Source: Letharia columbiana
Taxonomy: Eukaryota > Ascomycota > Lecanoromycetes > Lecanorales > Parmeliaceae
NCBI RefSeq assembly: GCF_014066305.1
Contig: NW_023501041.1
Location: 930,001-994,000, forward strand
Length of the DNA: 64,000 nt
Reading direction: 5' to 3'
Below the pieces are notes generated by a model. The model did not search any database. It was not told where the DNA came from and worked only from the letters and a program-made list of their open reading frames with translations. Shown piece by piece: positions 13,893 to 25,261 of this stretch. Position 1 is the stretch's first letter; every line of letters starts with the position of its first letter. The position numbers and the translations under genes were made by a program.

Positions 13893-14241
13893 CTTGACAG
13901 AGATAAAGTGGTAATGAATGAAGGTAGGGGATTTTCTCTTGAGATATTCAGAAGATACGGAAGGTTGATGTTCGGTCTATAGAACGCGTTGAAATCGCGT
14001 TCCTTCGCGTAAAGCTGGCGGCTTTGTACGTGTGAGCTGCCGTAATAGATTGGATAGGCTAGTACTATTTGGGATCTCACGCCATGCGCGTTGAGACCGC
14101 CATATATTCAAGATTGTTGAATCTTCGTTCCGACTACATCGAAGGCCCAAAGAAATACACAAAAGTCTATGAAAGCGTCTTTCATCTATCATAACATCTT
14201 TTAGCCTCATCGCTGCTGTCAGGAATCATTGCACAACTATA
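13893..14241. promoter_or_regulatory. MCM3 promoter with an MluI cell-cycle box
   Basis: Upstream of MCM3 (minus strand). ACGCGT, inside the palindrome AACGCGTT, lies at 13984-13989, about 92 bp before the MCM3 ATG. This is the MCB core bound by the fungal MBF complex, which activates MCM genes at G1/S. The site is read directly; its function here is inferred. Confidence 0.45.
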
Positions 14242-15594
14242 TCAAAAATATCCCTGCAGTTTCGTATCATTCCCTTTCTTGACGGCTTTTGGTACATCCG
14301 CCCAATCAATCATCTTCAAGAACTCCTTATGAGCGTTCCCTACTCCACTCTTGAATCCTGAGCGACGTTCATCCGGCGTTAAGACAGGATACCGAGACGA
14401 ATCGGCGCTTCTGGACTGGGACATTCCGCTCGGCCTTCGGTTGTCGCGGACACTCTTCCAGCGGAACAGCGCTGGGAACGTAGGTAGGCAGGCGCCGAGG
14501 ATACCCAGGCAGACCTCGACGACGGCCCATACGCATGGCTTGACGTCGGACCCTAGTAGCTTGTTAGTGTAGTCCCGCAATACGAGCTCGATATCACGAA
14601 GTCGAGGCCTTACATGGTGCGTCTGAAAGCGAGATATTCGCCATTTGAGGAATCCGGTATAGGCTGATGCCACAAGTCCTTCACGTCTTCGGTCAATGTC
14701 ACCCTTACCAACGAACGGATCTGGTAACTTACAGGCTCCCAAGCGAAAATATACCAATGAGCTGAAATTTTCTCGCTTTGTCGGCGTGGAGACGCCACAG
14801 AAACGGCATTGGCAGGCAAAGTGCAATGATATCAGTAAGTGCGTTCAACGAGCCCAAAATAATGAACGCAGTGTTCAGGTGAATGCATTGGCCCTGCACA
14901 GTCAGGTTCCAAGACGCATTGACTGGTCGACACTGAAAGACGACAAGAAGGTTCATGGTTAGACCGCAGCATATTACGAAGCCGCCAACGGTGCAGAGGG
15001 CAATCTTGAATCGAGGATCTGGGAAGAGGCGACGATAGAGTAGCAAGATGGACAGCTTGACTGCTGTGATGGCAGCGTTGTACAGCTCCTCGGTGGCGAT
15101 TACCCACTAGCATAAAATGTTAGCCGGCGTTCAACCATATGTGATATCGAATACTTACTTTAGCGAACGTCTCGGGGTTCTTGAGCAATACCGCGTGTTT
15201 TCCACCTCCGTAATGGACGCCTAATCAACGAGAATCTCTCAGTATCATCTCGCCATATCTATTGGGTGAGTGCATACACATGAGACCTCCTGCGACCTCT
15301 CCAGCTGCAAGGATCTAGGCGGCAACATTTGCACCGGTTAACCATCTCTTCTTGCCAACGAGAGCGCTGATGGCGGGAGTAATGCGTTCAAAGGAATCTC
15401 ACAAGTGCAACGATGGTCATGTAGTCGTCTGCTAGGATTGGAGCTTTGCATAGTCGTCGGGAAGAAAATCTGAGAACCACTGCAACAGCCGCAATGACAA
15501 TGCATATGCCGTGTGATACAACGATATCGTTGGACCGATCCTGGTGGATATGTGCGAGTTGATATTGGATCTCTTGGGCATTTGGTGGTGCCAT
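14242..15594 (-). CDS. Rhodopsin-fold integral membrane protein (Pth11-like family, no CFEM)
   Basis: Six exons on the minus strand: 15594..15403, 15314..15278, 15220..15159, 15106..14733, 14678..14614 and 14552..14242, giving 346 aa. All junctions stay in frame and rebuild family motifs: ADDYMTIVAL-ILAAGEVAGGLM, VHYGGGKHAVLLKNPETFAK, WVIATEELYNAAITAVKLSI, FQCRPVNASWN, MPFLWRLHADKARKFQLIGI, GSL-TCGISLYRIPQ, and SDAPW-SDVKPCVWAVVEV. These are typical of the fungal 'rhodopsin domain' plasma-membrane proteins (PF20684, SAT4/Pth11-like) with seven hydrophobic segments. The C-tail (~75 residues) is Arg/Ser-rich and probably cytosolic. Ligand and role are unknown; relatives include putative surface sensors. 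The gene lacks the N-terminal CFEM domain of true Pth11. Confidence 0.85.
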
Positions 15595-18500
15595 TGAACG
15601 ACTTTGCCAAAGGCCCAGATGTAGAGCACAAGGCTGACTGTTTGGAGACCTTTGGTTTCGGACTCAGGGATTCCTTCGTAAACGAAGCTTGAATGTGACG
15701 CTTACACAAGCCTGAGATTGCGGAAGGAGGTAGTTTTGCTCTATGTTGCTTGATGATTTTAGGTTTCTCTTCCAGCAAGCCACGAGAAGCGACTGAAGAA
15801 TGCGCGGGAACAGTAGATCAAATGAGCTTTGACATGGAATAGAAGGTGCCGTTAGAGTATGGCGCCTCGCTAGAGGAGGGCCCAAAGCGGGAGGGCTGTC
15901 AAGACTCAGGACCAAATTTCGGTGCATGTGGGATGCTAGGCTTTGGCTGTCGTATTGCGCCGATAGGTTGAGTACGTTGCAGCAGATTCGAGTCGAACAC
16001 GCGGCACAGTGACATTCATGCACCTTTGACGAGTACTCGGTTCCTGACAGGGCGCTGTGCTGGAGGCTGGTGCACTCAGTGGTGCATGGGGTGCCATCAC
16101 CGGCGTATTGATTGATGCACTGTTGTAGGCTGTGTGCAGGTCCTTTTCTTCCTAACAATCTCTATGGTCCTTCCATACAATCATCTTTTGCGAGCATCCA
16201 ATCAGAATCTGATTCAGCCCATAAGCCTGCATCTGATTAAGGCCTCGCCTAAAATCTCCGCATTCTCCAACATGAATCGCGTATGTGATGTGGTACGAGT
16301 AATAAGTCGGGCAAAACGTCGCACTCGGAGTGTATACGTGTATAAGATTAGTGGAAGTACCTACATAGAGAGAGGCACAACGTATGGCCAGTCGTTTGTC
16401 TCCAGGATCATCGTTCATCGTTCATCGATTATCGATTATCGACATCAATAATTGAAACTTTAGATAACTCCTGCATGTCATGTTAAAGCCTCAGTTACCC
16501 GCAACCGTTGTGGCGTTCTTCCCACATCTTACGTCTTACGCTAGCAGCGACTACAACCGCTACACTATCAGTCGTCCTTCACACTTCGCAACCTTCGCAC
16601 TGACACTCGACCAATAGAGGCTGTCCAGAGACCCTACGATGAATGATAGGTTCAGAACGAATCAGAAAACACGCCGATCTTCTCAATTGGGACCGCCAGA
16701 CTACCGGTTTGAATGCGCGCATATACTATACTAACTGCATTGTGCATTGAAGCGCGCCATCGACAGCTGGCAATACCAAGACCCTGTGAAACCTCGACAC
16801 GGGCATATTCTAATCGTTTGCTGAATCTGCAACGAGGAGTGAATTACAGTCACTCCCAATAGGGGCCAGCAGATGAAAAAAAAGTGGATATTGTTCAAAA
16901 TTCGCGGGGTTCTAGGCTCGCCCAATGCTCGATGAAATCTCGTGCGATGGTCGAGATGCTGCAGGTACCGGTACCCTTACGATTTCTTCGCGAACCTACT
17001 GGATCGGGACCCCGGCTACGGTTCACAGACGATGGCGTCGTGGACGAAGACAGACCGGTGACGAATTCCAAATCATTTTCTTCACCCATGCAGCACGTAT
17101 TCAACGCGAGTTCTAAAAGGCCGGGATAGCTCTTCCAACATCAATTTGGTAGCAGGCAGAGGCCATGGATGGAAATCGAAGTCCTTCAGTCAGCATTCTA
17201 GACTGTGTCCCACGCATGGCGAAAACAGAAACATTACCTGATGGAGAACGCTCTTCGAAGGAGAGTGCTTAGTCTTCACTAGAGCACATTCGACCTGCGT
17301 CATGACGAGATATCCAGTCTCCAAACACGAGGAGTCATGCCTCTGAAAGGCAGCTGAGGTTCTGGCCATCGATCCCCGCCCACTTGCACTATCTAAAAGC
17401 AAAGCATGCCGAAAGTGACTTGATTCTGAGACCTCGCCATGACGACAGACAGTTGAGAATGATGGTACCTAGGCACAAGTAAAGGTGGCGATCTCCTCAA
17501 TGTGGCCAACCATGCTTTCTCAGAAACAAGTGGGCATGCATGCCCGCATACTGAAGATGGGTACATATCAATCCAGGATCAGTCGCAATGACGTTGGGCG
17601 ATCATATCATGCACAGATGCTATTGCATGTTGAGGAAGCTCAATTGAGACTTAGAGATGAATGAAGCCGACACACAAGTGCTTGTTGCAGGACGCATGCC
17701 TATAGTAGGTAGTACAGTCGTGGTGATCGGATAGTTCAGAAGACTGCTCGAAAAAGAGTTTTCATTCCTTCGACCACTCGTCAGTGAGTGGGCAATCTCC
17801 GCCCTTCCTAAATTCACTCTTCGACGGCCTTTCGTTCCTCAATCATGGGCACGTCTTCCGGAAGACGAGTATCATCCCACTTAACGACCCCCAAATCGAA
17901 ATCTCGTCTGGGAGTATCACTGCCAATCGAGCTTAATATTCAATCTTTCCGGATCGTCGGCTCCCGAAATCGGATCTTGGACGAGCCCATTCCTCAAAAA
18001 CCGGCGGCATTCTAGTAATCCGAAGCCGATTGTGTGTTCCCGGAGGCGTCCATTCCTTCGAGATTTGCAATTCGAACTTGCGAACCTGCGACAGCGTTGC
18101 TGCGAACGCTTTCAAGTCGTTCTTGGAGCACCGGAAGGTTTCCAACTGACATCACCACACCCAGAATTCTGCAATTTGGTGCCGGGGCCATGCATGCTCA
18201 GTAAGCAAGACCATAGTTGTGGGGCCCTGGATGCACAAGTACTCCTGTTGTCACCGAATGTACCACTCAGGCCGGCGCTGAAGGCTTGCTCCAGGTAGTC
18301 TGATCGATTCGAAAGACTGTTCGCCAATGACATGTAGAAACTTTCCAATCTTATCAGCAGTGGCTGTTGAGAGTATCAATCTATTCTGAAAGGTGAAGCA
18401 AAGCGCGTCATCGCTGTTTACTCGTGTGTTTACCACAAACGTCATGGTACAGAGCGCCAAGATCTTGATCAGTCAGCCTCCATCCGGTGTGCTGTCTGCC

Positions 18501-19150
18501 ACCTTACTTTACACCTCAGCGAGACTATTTAGTTTTATCTTACAACACAGTAAATGCTTAGTATTTGAAATCAGCTTTCTGTTCCGAGCCAAGCAGCGGA
18601 AATTATTATATATGACGGTAAGGCCGCAAAGCTTTCCTATATACCGTGCCATGTATTCTCACGGCATCGATGGTCTCCTTCCAAAAAAATACCCCCCGAA
18701 CTCAGATGTCATGAAACGTGTTTGGGAACACGCGTCTAGGGCAGAGTTTCGCTAGAGTATTTGTTGCACCTTTTGATTTTCTATGGGATGGTACCGACCA
18801 GATTCCAAAGGTTACCCATCACAGAATAACAATGCAAAGTATTGATGGCTCGGTAGGTTGGCAAGAAGCGCGTATAAATACCATTTCCTACCGGATGGAT
18901 TATGCTTGGCTTACTTGGTCAAGGGCTAATGATATTGGACCTAAAACATGAGTGAGGTGGGGCATTTCTGGATACCGACATGGAGGTTTGCTTCGTCTTC
19001 ACTCTGAGCAAACTTCAATGAGTGATGTGACATTGTCTTGAGTATATGCCTCATTCGATGAGCCCATGACATTTCGAGACACACTCCTCTTCAGTGACAT
19101 CCTGGACATCAAGCATACATCATTAAAGCGTGAGAGCAAAGTCTTTGGCC
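15595..19150. other. Gene-poor 3.5-kb region
   Basis: No gene could be confirmed. A minus-strand frame at 15664-16158 (164 codons) has many Cys but no recognised pattern. A minus-strand segment at 17933-18460 looks protein-like but broken (listed separately). The rest has only short chance frames. Base composition is normal, so this is not RIP-mutated DNA. Confidence 0.4.
17933..18460 (-). pseudogene. Possible decayed gene fragment, unknown family
   Basis: Three overlapping minus-strand frames (18460-18251, 18348-18112 and 18145-17933) each look protein-like, with charged/aromatic mixes such as NSDDALCFTFQNRLILS and RKFELQISKEWTPP. They do not join by good splice sites. The style recalls the fungal F-box-like proteins that often decay in gene-poor regions, but I cannot name the family. 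It could also be chance open frames. Confidence 0.25.
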
Positions 19151-20571
19151 ATGTCGTCTTTCAATCCCTTCTGGAAAGAACAACGTCGTCAAAGTATCAT
19201 TCGGGCCGCAAGTGCAATACTCATGGGTAATACAATCCAGGCCACTGACAGGAATGCAATCAAGGCTATCATCTTCGAATATCCAGCAAGGTTTGAATCT
19301 GTAGTGAAGTTGTATGGAAGCGATATGGTCGTCCAGATAATATCCAGCTTGCTTGAAAACGGAACATTTGCGTTGGAGACAAATGCTCAGCTTGAATCCG
19401 CTAAGACTCATCAGCCCTCTGCGCTCAGGGACAGACAGCATGACGCTTTGGAGCAAGAGGCAGCCCAATCAGAAGCGATGGCTCTAGATGAAGCCTCAAG
19501 ATCTGATCTAGCTATGCTTGAAGGCGACCTAGGTGGCGAGCACGTCGATGTTGCAGGTTATAGCTTCTGCCATGCGATTAATGTTGATCCCGCTAATGTG
19601 TATGAAAAGAAGTCGGACCGAACGAAGACCCCTCCGGGTCCATTTCCCCCAAATCGCCATCTCTCTTTCCCTCGTACTTGTCGTATATTTCTCAGCATAA
19701 GCTGCTGAATGCTGTTCAGAGAGTTTTGGAGAACTGCTGCTACGATTGGGCGGCCAGGTGGATCCCTTCCTTGTTGAATGAGCGGAATTGGACTTGTTCG
19801 GAAGCCGTAGAGCTTGGCAGGTGGACCGCAATCATACCTAAACGAGCTGACGCTTCCAGCTTTGATGCGAAGATTCTCGGGTCAGGGGAGGCATTAACCG
19901 CGGTCTTCCAGGCAACGCACCCGCTTCGTCATGCAGCTGTACATCGCCTTCGCACAAGCGTCAAAGGAATTGAGAAGATGCTCAGGAATGCGTTGAAACT
20001 GGCCACGGCTCTACAAGATACGCCACGCAAGCGCAAGCTTCACGATATCCTTGTGGCTTTCCGGGCTACGATGCAGGCCATGGAACGAAAGAAAAACGAC
20101 CTCGAGAATCAATTGGACACAGAAATCTGCAACATTCAGGAACAGAGAGCAGCTTTGGATAAGAAGGCAAAAGAAGCAAGGTTAGGCATGTTCCAACAGG
20201 ATCGGGAGAATACAGTTCAGTTCAGCTGCCTGTTCGAAAATTCGATACGAAACCTGACCTCGACGGACGAACCTGATGCGACTGGCATGGAGCAAGACAA
20301 CTCAAGGAATCATGTCTCGGAAGAGGCTTGCGATGACGCAGTTGTCGGCGGTACATCAGAAAAGCACAGTGCTGAGGTCATTCGTCATACGACTGATAAA
20401 GCTAGTTGTGGAAACAGAGACAGCAAGCCAAGCAATCATGGTGACAGTGAAGCCAACACAGCAGACTCCACGAAAACTGCACAACAGGCGATCGAAGATG
20501 AGATGGCCGCATTGCCTTCTCAATTTGATCTTGAAGGCTCAAATTTGCCATCACAGTCCACTGGTCGGTAA
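19151..20571 (+). CDS. Hypothetical coiled-coil protein
   Basis: Exons 19151..19597 and 19696..20571 (98-bp phase-0 intron, GTGTAT...CTCAG) give 440 aa. The start is the ATG in GCCATGTCG; an earlier in-frame codon at 19130 is GTG. The N-terminal part (residues 1-150) is mixed helical. The central block NCCYDWAARWIPSLLNERNW plus HPLRHAAVHRLRTSVKGIEK looks conserved and is of a type I associate with uncharacterised Dothideomycete proteins. A Glu/Lys/Gln-rich coiled coil follows (about residues 280-330, KRKLHDILVAFRATMQAMER...). The C-terminus is acidic and disordered. There is no signal peptide or membrane segment. No function can be given. Confidence 0.7.
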
Positions 20572-21928
20572 TAGCGTGGCACCTGACATCGGCGTAAGGG
20601 AGCGGCAAGTAGCCCAGCAAAGAGCAGAGAAAAGTTGGTTTCTAAGTTCCAAAACATCCATGATATGTGCGTGTGTTATACCAACGAGAGCAACAGACCT
20701 CGCTGTGCAGAGCGAGCGTGAACCATCGCCCAAAACCAGACACGAAGTCCCGAATCACGCCCTTCACATCTCCTCACTCCCGTAGCCTCATTTGCACCAT
20801 GACAAGCGATTGAATCAGTCGGCGTCGCAACAGCCCCATTCCCCATCACGCCCCACCTTTCACATTCATTAGCGAACCGCAGTCCGTCATCACGGCGTCC
20901 CCGGTTCATATACCTACCCATCAGGCCCCGGAAGCACCGCTGGCTGGCAATCGCCAATAAGTCAGGCGCCGGACCGGCTTGCCGGAGCTCCTATCCAGGC
21001 TTCCAGCCCACCCCACCCCGTGACTGTGCACTTCCTCCCCTCGCAACTTCGCTCTAGACACTTTGCAAGGAAGGGCTCGCTTGAGGATCGTCGCTGGGGA
21101 GTAGCGGTCCGTCACCCTCGGAAAAGAACGCGCGCCATCACTTCGGGCAATGCGTCTAAGTCCATGGTAGTGCAGTGAGGGTTGATCTGGACGTGTGCTT
21201 GGGGTCGGAGGTGCAGAGTTAGGCTTGAGGTATGGGGATGTTACGATGTGATTTGCGAAGGAGGTGTGGTTCAAGGTCGGGCTGTGGGTCCTTGATGGGG
21301 GCGTTGAGGTGGCTCTGCTGTAAGAGTCGGAGAGGGCGGGGTCGCTTTGAAGGGTTCTAGGAGAATTCGGGGAAAAGAGATCCTGTGTAGTAGAGTCGGA
21401 AGCAGGTGCTGTAAGAGCAAGCAAAACGCCTCGATGGGGGTGGGGAGGGCATTCGAAGCATCCGATGAGATATTGCATTCTGGCAGATGATGCTCTAAAA
21501 GATTTCGATTCAAGAGTGAAGGCGAAGTCATCCCTTGTCGTGTTCGCAGTCCTCGCGCTTGCCCATGCTGCATCTCACGCTTCAAGTTGGGCATAAGAGG
21601 CAAATGGAAGTGTTTGGCTGGCGATAAGGGATCAGAGTCCGCCGGTGCTATGGACGAGTGTGTCAGATCGCTTGCTGGGACTCTTGGGAAGCTCGCTTTG
21701 GGCACCCACGGGCTTTCTTCGAGCCCCCTACTGCAAGAGCATCGTATCACATGGAGGAGCTTCGCCTGTGGACCGTTCTTTCTCCATTAATAGTACATGC
21801 GAAGCCGTGCTATATCCCACGTGGGTATCTAAACCTCAAAAGCGCCATGCAGCAACACCGCCCTCTTCTGAAAAAAAAAGACGCCTCTTGCGATTTTCAA
21901 AAAAAGTTCATTCCCTAGCATCTCGTCC
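20572..21928. other. Intergenic region, no recognised gene
   Basis: Minus-strand frames of 159 and 185 codons (21271-21750, 20921-21478) are Ser/Pro/Thr-rich and overlap each other in different frames. This fits biased composition rather than genes. Confidence 0.4.
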
Positions 21929-22936
21929 TTACGCCTCATAAACATCGTTCCCATAAGCCGCCGCCGCCGCACGCTCATCACCGGGACCCTGGACGACAAC
22001 CTCGGGCTGCTCATACGAAAACCTCACCCCCCTGCCCAGCTCCTCCGACATCACCGCCCTCCTCTTCCCCTTATCCCCCACCGTCATCCCCGTCGGCGCG
22101 GGCGGCATGCCGTAATGCAACGGCGCCTGCTGCTCCACCGGCTCGCTGATGGGCACGAACCCCGCGTTCGGGTTCCTCTCCCCCCCCGCGTCCCCGCTGA
22201 CCTTTTCGTTGTACATCCCGTCGGCGATGACCGTAGCCCTAGCGGTGACGAGCCGCGCGTTCGTGTAGCGACACGCGGAGACGAAGAGGGCGAAGTGGAG
22301 GAGCAGGACGAGGAAGCTCAGGGCGGCGCCGACGGCGATGACGGTGCCTTTGCGGTTGACGGCGTCGTTGTAGGATTTTTGGGCCGCGCAGCTGGTGAAG
22401 GTTTCGCAGAGGTCGGACGCGGTGGAGGTGGCGTTGCTGACGGTGCTGTTGGGGAAGATGAAGTAGGAGGAGCTGTTGTCGTCGCTTTCGGCGACGGGGC
22501 CTCCTTGGTTGTCGTTGTCGTAGTCGTTGGGGTACCACCAGAAATAATTCCCGGCGCCCACCGTTGCGAATGTGCCTGTGACTATCAATCCGAGCCACAG
22601 CAGCAGATCGCATGCGACGTTCGCGCCGGGGTGGATCGGTCTGTTGCGGATGAGGAGCACGAGGATGTTGGCGACGTTCCAGATTATGGAGAGGCCGAGG
22701 GTGATAAACTCCCATGGGAGGAACCAGATGTCGCTGTTGTAGGGCCAGTCGTAGTAGGCGTAGTCGTAATTGTCGTAGATGTTGTTTGGGAAGACGACTT
22801 GGTGGGCTAGGGACCAGCCGATGAGGCCGATGCTGATGAGGGCGAGGATGATGGCGAGGGAGCGCAGGATGTATTTCCAGAGGAATTTAGGGTCATCGGC
22901 GTACATTTTCTGGCGGGAGGGACGGATGGTGATCAT
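21929..22936 (-). CDS. Four-TM membrane protein, unknown function
   Basis: Single exon of 335 aa from the ATG at 22936; the open frame extends to 22978 but begins there at TTG. Four hydrophobic segments lie at about residues 23-44, 77-96, 107-127 and 213-235. The spacing suggests a MARVEL-like or related four-helix membrane protein with both ends in the cytosol. The loop before TM2 is Tyr/Asp/Asn-rich (NIYDNYDYAYYDWPYNSD). The large loop between TM3 and TM4 has N-glycosylation sites (NSS, NST, NAT) and two Cys, so it is probably extracellular. The C-tail (~100 residues) is cytosolic and Pro/Gly-rich. I do not recognise a named family. Confidence 0.75.
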   Translation of the reverse strand: MITIRPSRQKMYADDPKFLWKYILRSLAIILALISIGLIGWSLAHQVVFPNNIYDNYDYAYYDWPYNSDIWFLPWEFITLGLSIIWNVANILVLLIRNRPIHPGANVACDLLLWLGLIVTGTFATVGAGNYFWWYPNDYDNDNQGGPVAESDDNSSSYFIFPNSTVSNATSTASDLCETFTSCAAQKSYNDAVNRKGTVIAVGAALSFLVLLLHFALFVSACRYTNARLVTARATVIADGMYNEKVSGDAGGERNPNAGFVPISEPVEQQAPLHYGMPPAPTGMTVGDKGKRRAVMSEELGRGVRFSYEQPEVVVQGPGDERAAAAAYGNDVYEA

Positions 22937-23746
22937 GATTGGGGACTCGAGAGGGAAAGTCAAATTAAATCTTTTCAATTAGAAAGAAGAGATAGAAATA
23001 TTACAGTCTGATAGATAAGACGACATTGGGAAAAAAGCGAGAGACACAAACCTAATAAATGTTGTAGGGGAACGGTTGTGAAAGGACAGTAGGAATAGAT
23101 GCCGCAGCCCTCGCTCCGCCATGCTTGATGTTTCAAACATATAGTAACAATGGCTGGAGAGGCGAGGCATTCCTTGCTGGTGAGTGAAGCGACCGTTTCA
23201 CTGTTGAGGCCGAATGGATTCAGGGCTGAGTTCGGTTCTAAATTTAGTAGCAAAGCACTGTTCTCCTCGAGCCGTGTCTCAAATGCCTGATGCGCTGGCG
23301 AAATGCGCATCAAAATGTGAGTCAAGCTTGCGAAAACAAAGATTGCATGCGCGAGAGACCAAAAAAGCATGAATACTCTCGGGTCGCATGCCTTCCTAAA
23401 ATTGGCATTCAAAGTCTGTCTTGAGGGGCCGACAAGTAGCAAGCTCAGAGGGGCGCGAAAATTGGAGCGTAAATAGTGTGATAGTATATGGGTGGCAAAT
23501 ATATCTAAGACATATGCTTGTGGTTGTATCTACCCAATGTATGTCATCAGGAAGGAGTTTCGTGGGAAAGGAACCACTTCGAAAGCATGGGAAAATCCAA
23601 CTCAAGCCTCGATGGGCGAGTTACATCATGCGCCGCACAAATCCATTCCCAACCCAAGGTCCCGTTCCTTCCAATCCTTGATTTTAATACCGGAACGCCC
23701 GCCCATGCTTGTTCATCCATCTGTGGATGTGAAAGCGCAAAGAGCA
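22937..23746. other. Intergenic region between two minus-strand genes
   Basis: A minus-strand frame (22975-23442, 155 codons) and short plus-strand frames exist, none recognisable. It holds the promoter of the four-TM gene and the 3' end of the next gene. Confidence 0.4.
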
Positions 23747-25261
23747 TCATTCCCGCAAAGCACTCGTCATGAAATCCAATTGACCCATACTCCGGGCCGC
23801 CCTGTCCCTCCCCACCCTAACACTCCCGGGACTTCGAGGCGGAAGATAGTCTGCATTTTCGTATGGATCTAATCGAATCTCATCACTGTTGGGACTAGCC
23901 TCGCTCTCATTGTCGGGTCCTTTGCCCCATTCGCTAACACTCGGCCTGGTACTTCGTAGCAAGCCGTTGGGCATGACGGAGTTATCAAGGTCAAGGGGTG
24001 GAGGCGGAGGAGCCCGGCGACTGTGGAGGGTTGACCCATCTATGTCTCGGGTTGGTGATGTCTCAGGAGAATCGGGACATGAGTTAGGGATGCCGCCAAG
24101 ACCATCGTGTGGAGGATAGCCGTCAGGCTGTTGTCGGCCAGGCTTGAAGCAGGCGGCGGGATTGGTAAATACATTAAGTTGGCAGTCTTCAGTGTTTTCG
24201 ATGTGTTTTGTCTCAACGACGCAGTTGCGATCCAGAGTGGGTATCCATTGAAATCGGCTCTTGTTGTTTGGTCCAAATGAGTTCGAGCGGCTGTGATGTG
24301 GTACACGCGAGGTGGAGTAGCTACTGTGGATAATGGCAGGAGCGGATCTCTTGGCGTTGTCTTTCGGTTTTTTCGAAGGCTTCTTGTACTTATTGCTGAT
24401 GTACTCCGTGGATCTAGAACGACCGGTGGGCGGTCTGGTAGGTTTCTCGCTACCCTCTTCTATGTTCAATTGCTGGTGACTACTGACAGTCGAATTGGCG
24501 AGGGTCATGAGCTGGTTGAGCACCGCGAATTCGAGCTTCAACTTGATGCTGTAGACCATCGCCTTCAATGTGGCTTCGATCTCGTAGATGTTCGAGTACT
24601 CCATGGCAAGCAGGCAAACGTCCATCCCGATGATGATTAGGTTGATCCATATGAGTTGCGTCATGACTTTTCGTGTTCGACCATGGTAGACTGGCTTGAG
24701 AAGTCTGATGGTTGACCAAACGTATACCCCGGAGATAATAAACTCTTGCGAACAGAAGGCCGTCATTTGGAGCTTCTCCATAACGTTGAATGCGGGGATG
24801 TATTTGGCAGAATCCATCGTATTTGATCCGTATGTGAGTATGGTAGTAGGTATATGAAAGCAAACAGCATCGACGATGATCATTGCGAGAATTGCACGGA
24901 GGATCTTTTGCTCCCGCACGACGAGATGGAGCCTCGAATACAGAACTACGGCCTGACCGGTCACCATGCAATACCAGCCAACGGTGATGATAGTAACTGC
25001 AACATAGTCGTTGAGGGACTGATTGCGGGAAACCAGCTGGAAGAACTTGAGGAGGAAGCCGAGAGCATGAAGCACACAGCCATAACTCGATATCAGAAGT
25101 GACCAGAAGTAGAGGCCCCGATGTCGTTTGAAAGTGAGGAAGACTTGGACATTGAGTTCGGCGACATTGTACCATGCGACTGCAGTGAAGGCAGCTATGG
25201 CCATATAAACACCCTTGTTGAGCGGGATTGGTCCCCCGGATTCTCCTTCAGGGGGGGCCAT
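23747..25261 (-). CDS. DUF7703-type seven-TM integral membrane protein
   Basis: Single exon, 504 aa, ATG at 25261. The N-terminal ~265 residues contain seven hydrophobic segments, starting with GVYMAIAAFTAVAWYNVAEL and FKRHRGLYFWSLLISSYG, then YVAVTIITVGWYCMVTGQAV, AILAMIIVDAVCFHIPT, FIISGVYVW and LIWINLIIIGMDVCLLAMEY. This order and the TFKRHRGLYFWS motif match the fungal DUF7703 family as I remember it. The C-terminal ~240 residues are a long disordered cytosolic tail rich in Ser, Pro and Arg (PPPPPLDLD, RSRSTEY), likely phosphorylated. Function unknown; a receptor or scaffold role is possible but is only inference. Confidence 0.8.
   Translation of the reverse strand: MAPPEGESGGPIPLNKGVYMAIAAFTAVAWYNVAELNVQVFLTFKRHRGLYFWSLLISSYGCVLHALGFLLKFFQLVSRNQSLNDYVAVTIITVGWYCMVTGQAVVLYSRLHLVVREQKILRAILAMIIVDAVCFHIPTTILTYGSNTMDSAKYIPAFNVMEKLQMTAFCSQEFIISGVYVWSTIRLLKPVYHGRTRKVMTQLIWINLIIIGMDVCLLAMEYSNIYEIEATLKAMVYSIKLKLEFAVLNQLMTLANSTVSSHQQLNIEEGSEKPTRPPTGRSRSTEYISNKYKKPSKKPKDNAKRSAPAIIHSSYSTSRVPHHSRSNSFGPNNKSRFQWIPTLDRNCVVETKHIENTEDCQLNVFTNPAACFKPGRQQPDGYPPHDGLGGIPNSCPDSPETSPTRDIDGSTLHSRRAPPPPPLDLDNSVMPNGLLRSTRPSVSEWGKGPDNESEASPNSDEIRLDPYENADYLPPRSPGSVRVGRDRAARSMGQLDFMTSALRE

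Noticed and set aside
15664..16158. 164-codon Cys-rich minus-strand frame upstream of the rhodopsin-fold gene
   Set aside because: Considered as a CFEM-like exon, but the cysteine spacing does not match CFEM and no splice path joins it to the receptor exons.
20921..21750. Two overlapping 159- and 185-codon minus-strand frames
   Set aside because: Ser/Pro/Thr-rich in two different frames over the same bases, without splice logic or recognisable motif.
22115..22810. 231-codon plus-strand frame
   Set aside because: Val/Asp/Gly-rich antisense shadow of the four-TM protein; no plausible fold, and the minus strand has clear membrane segments.
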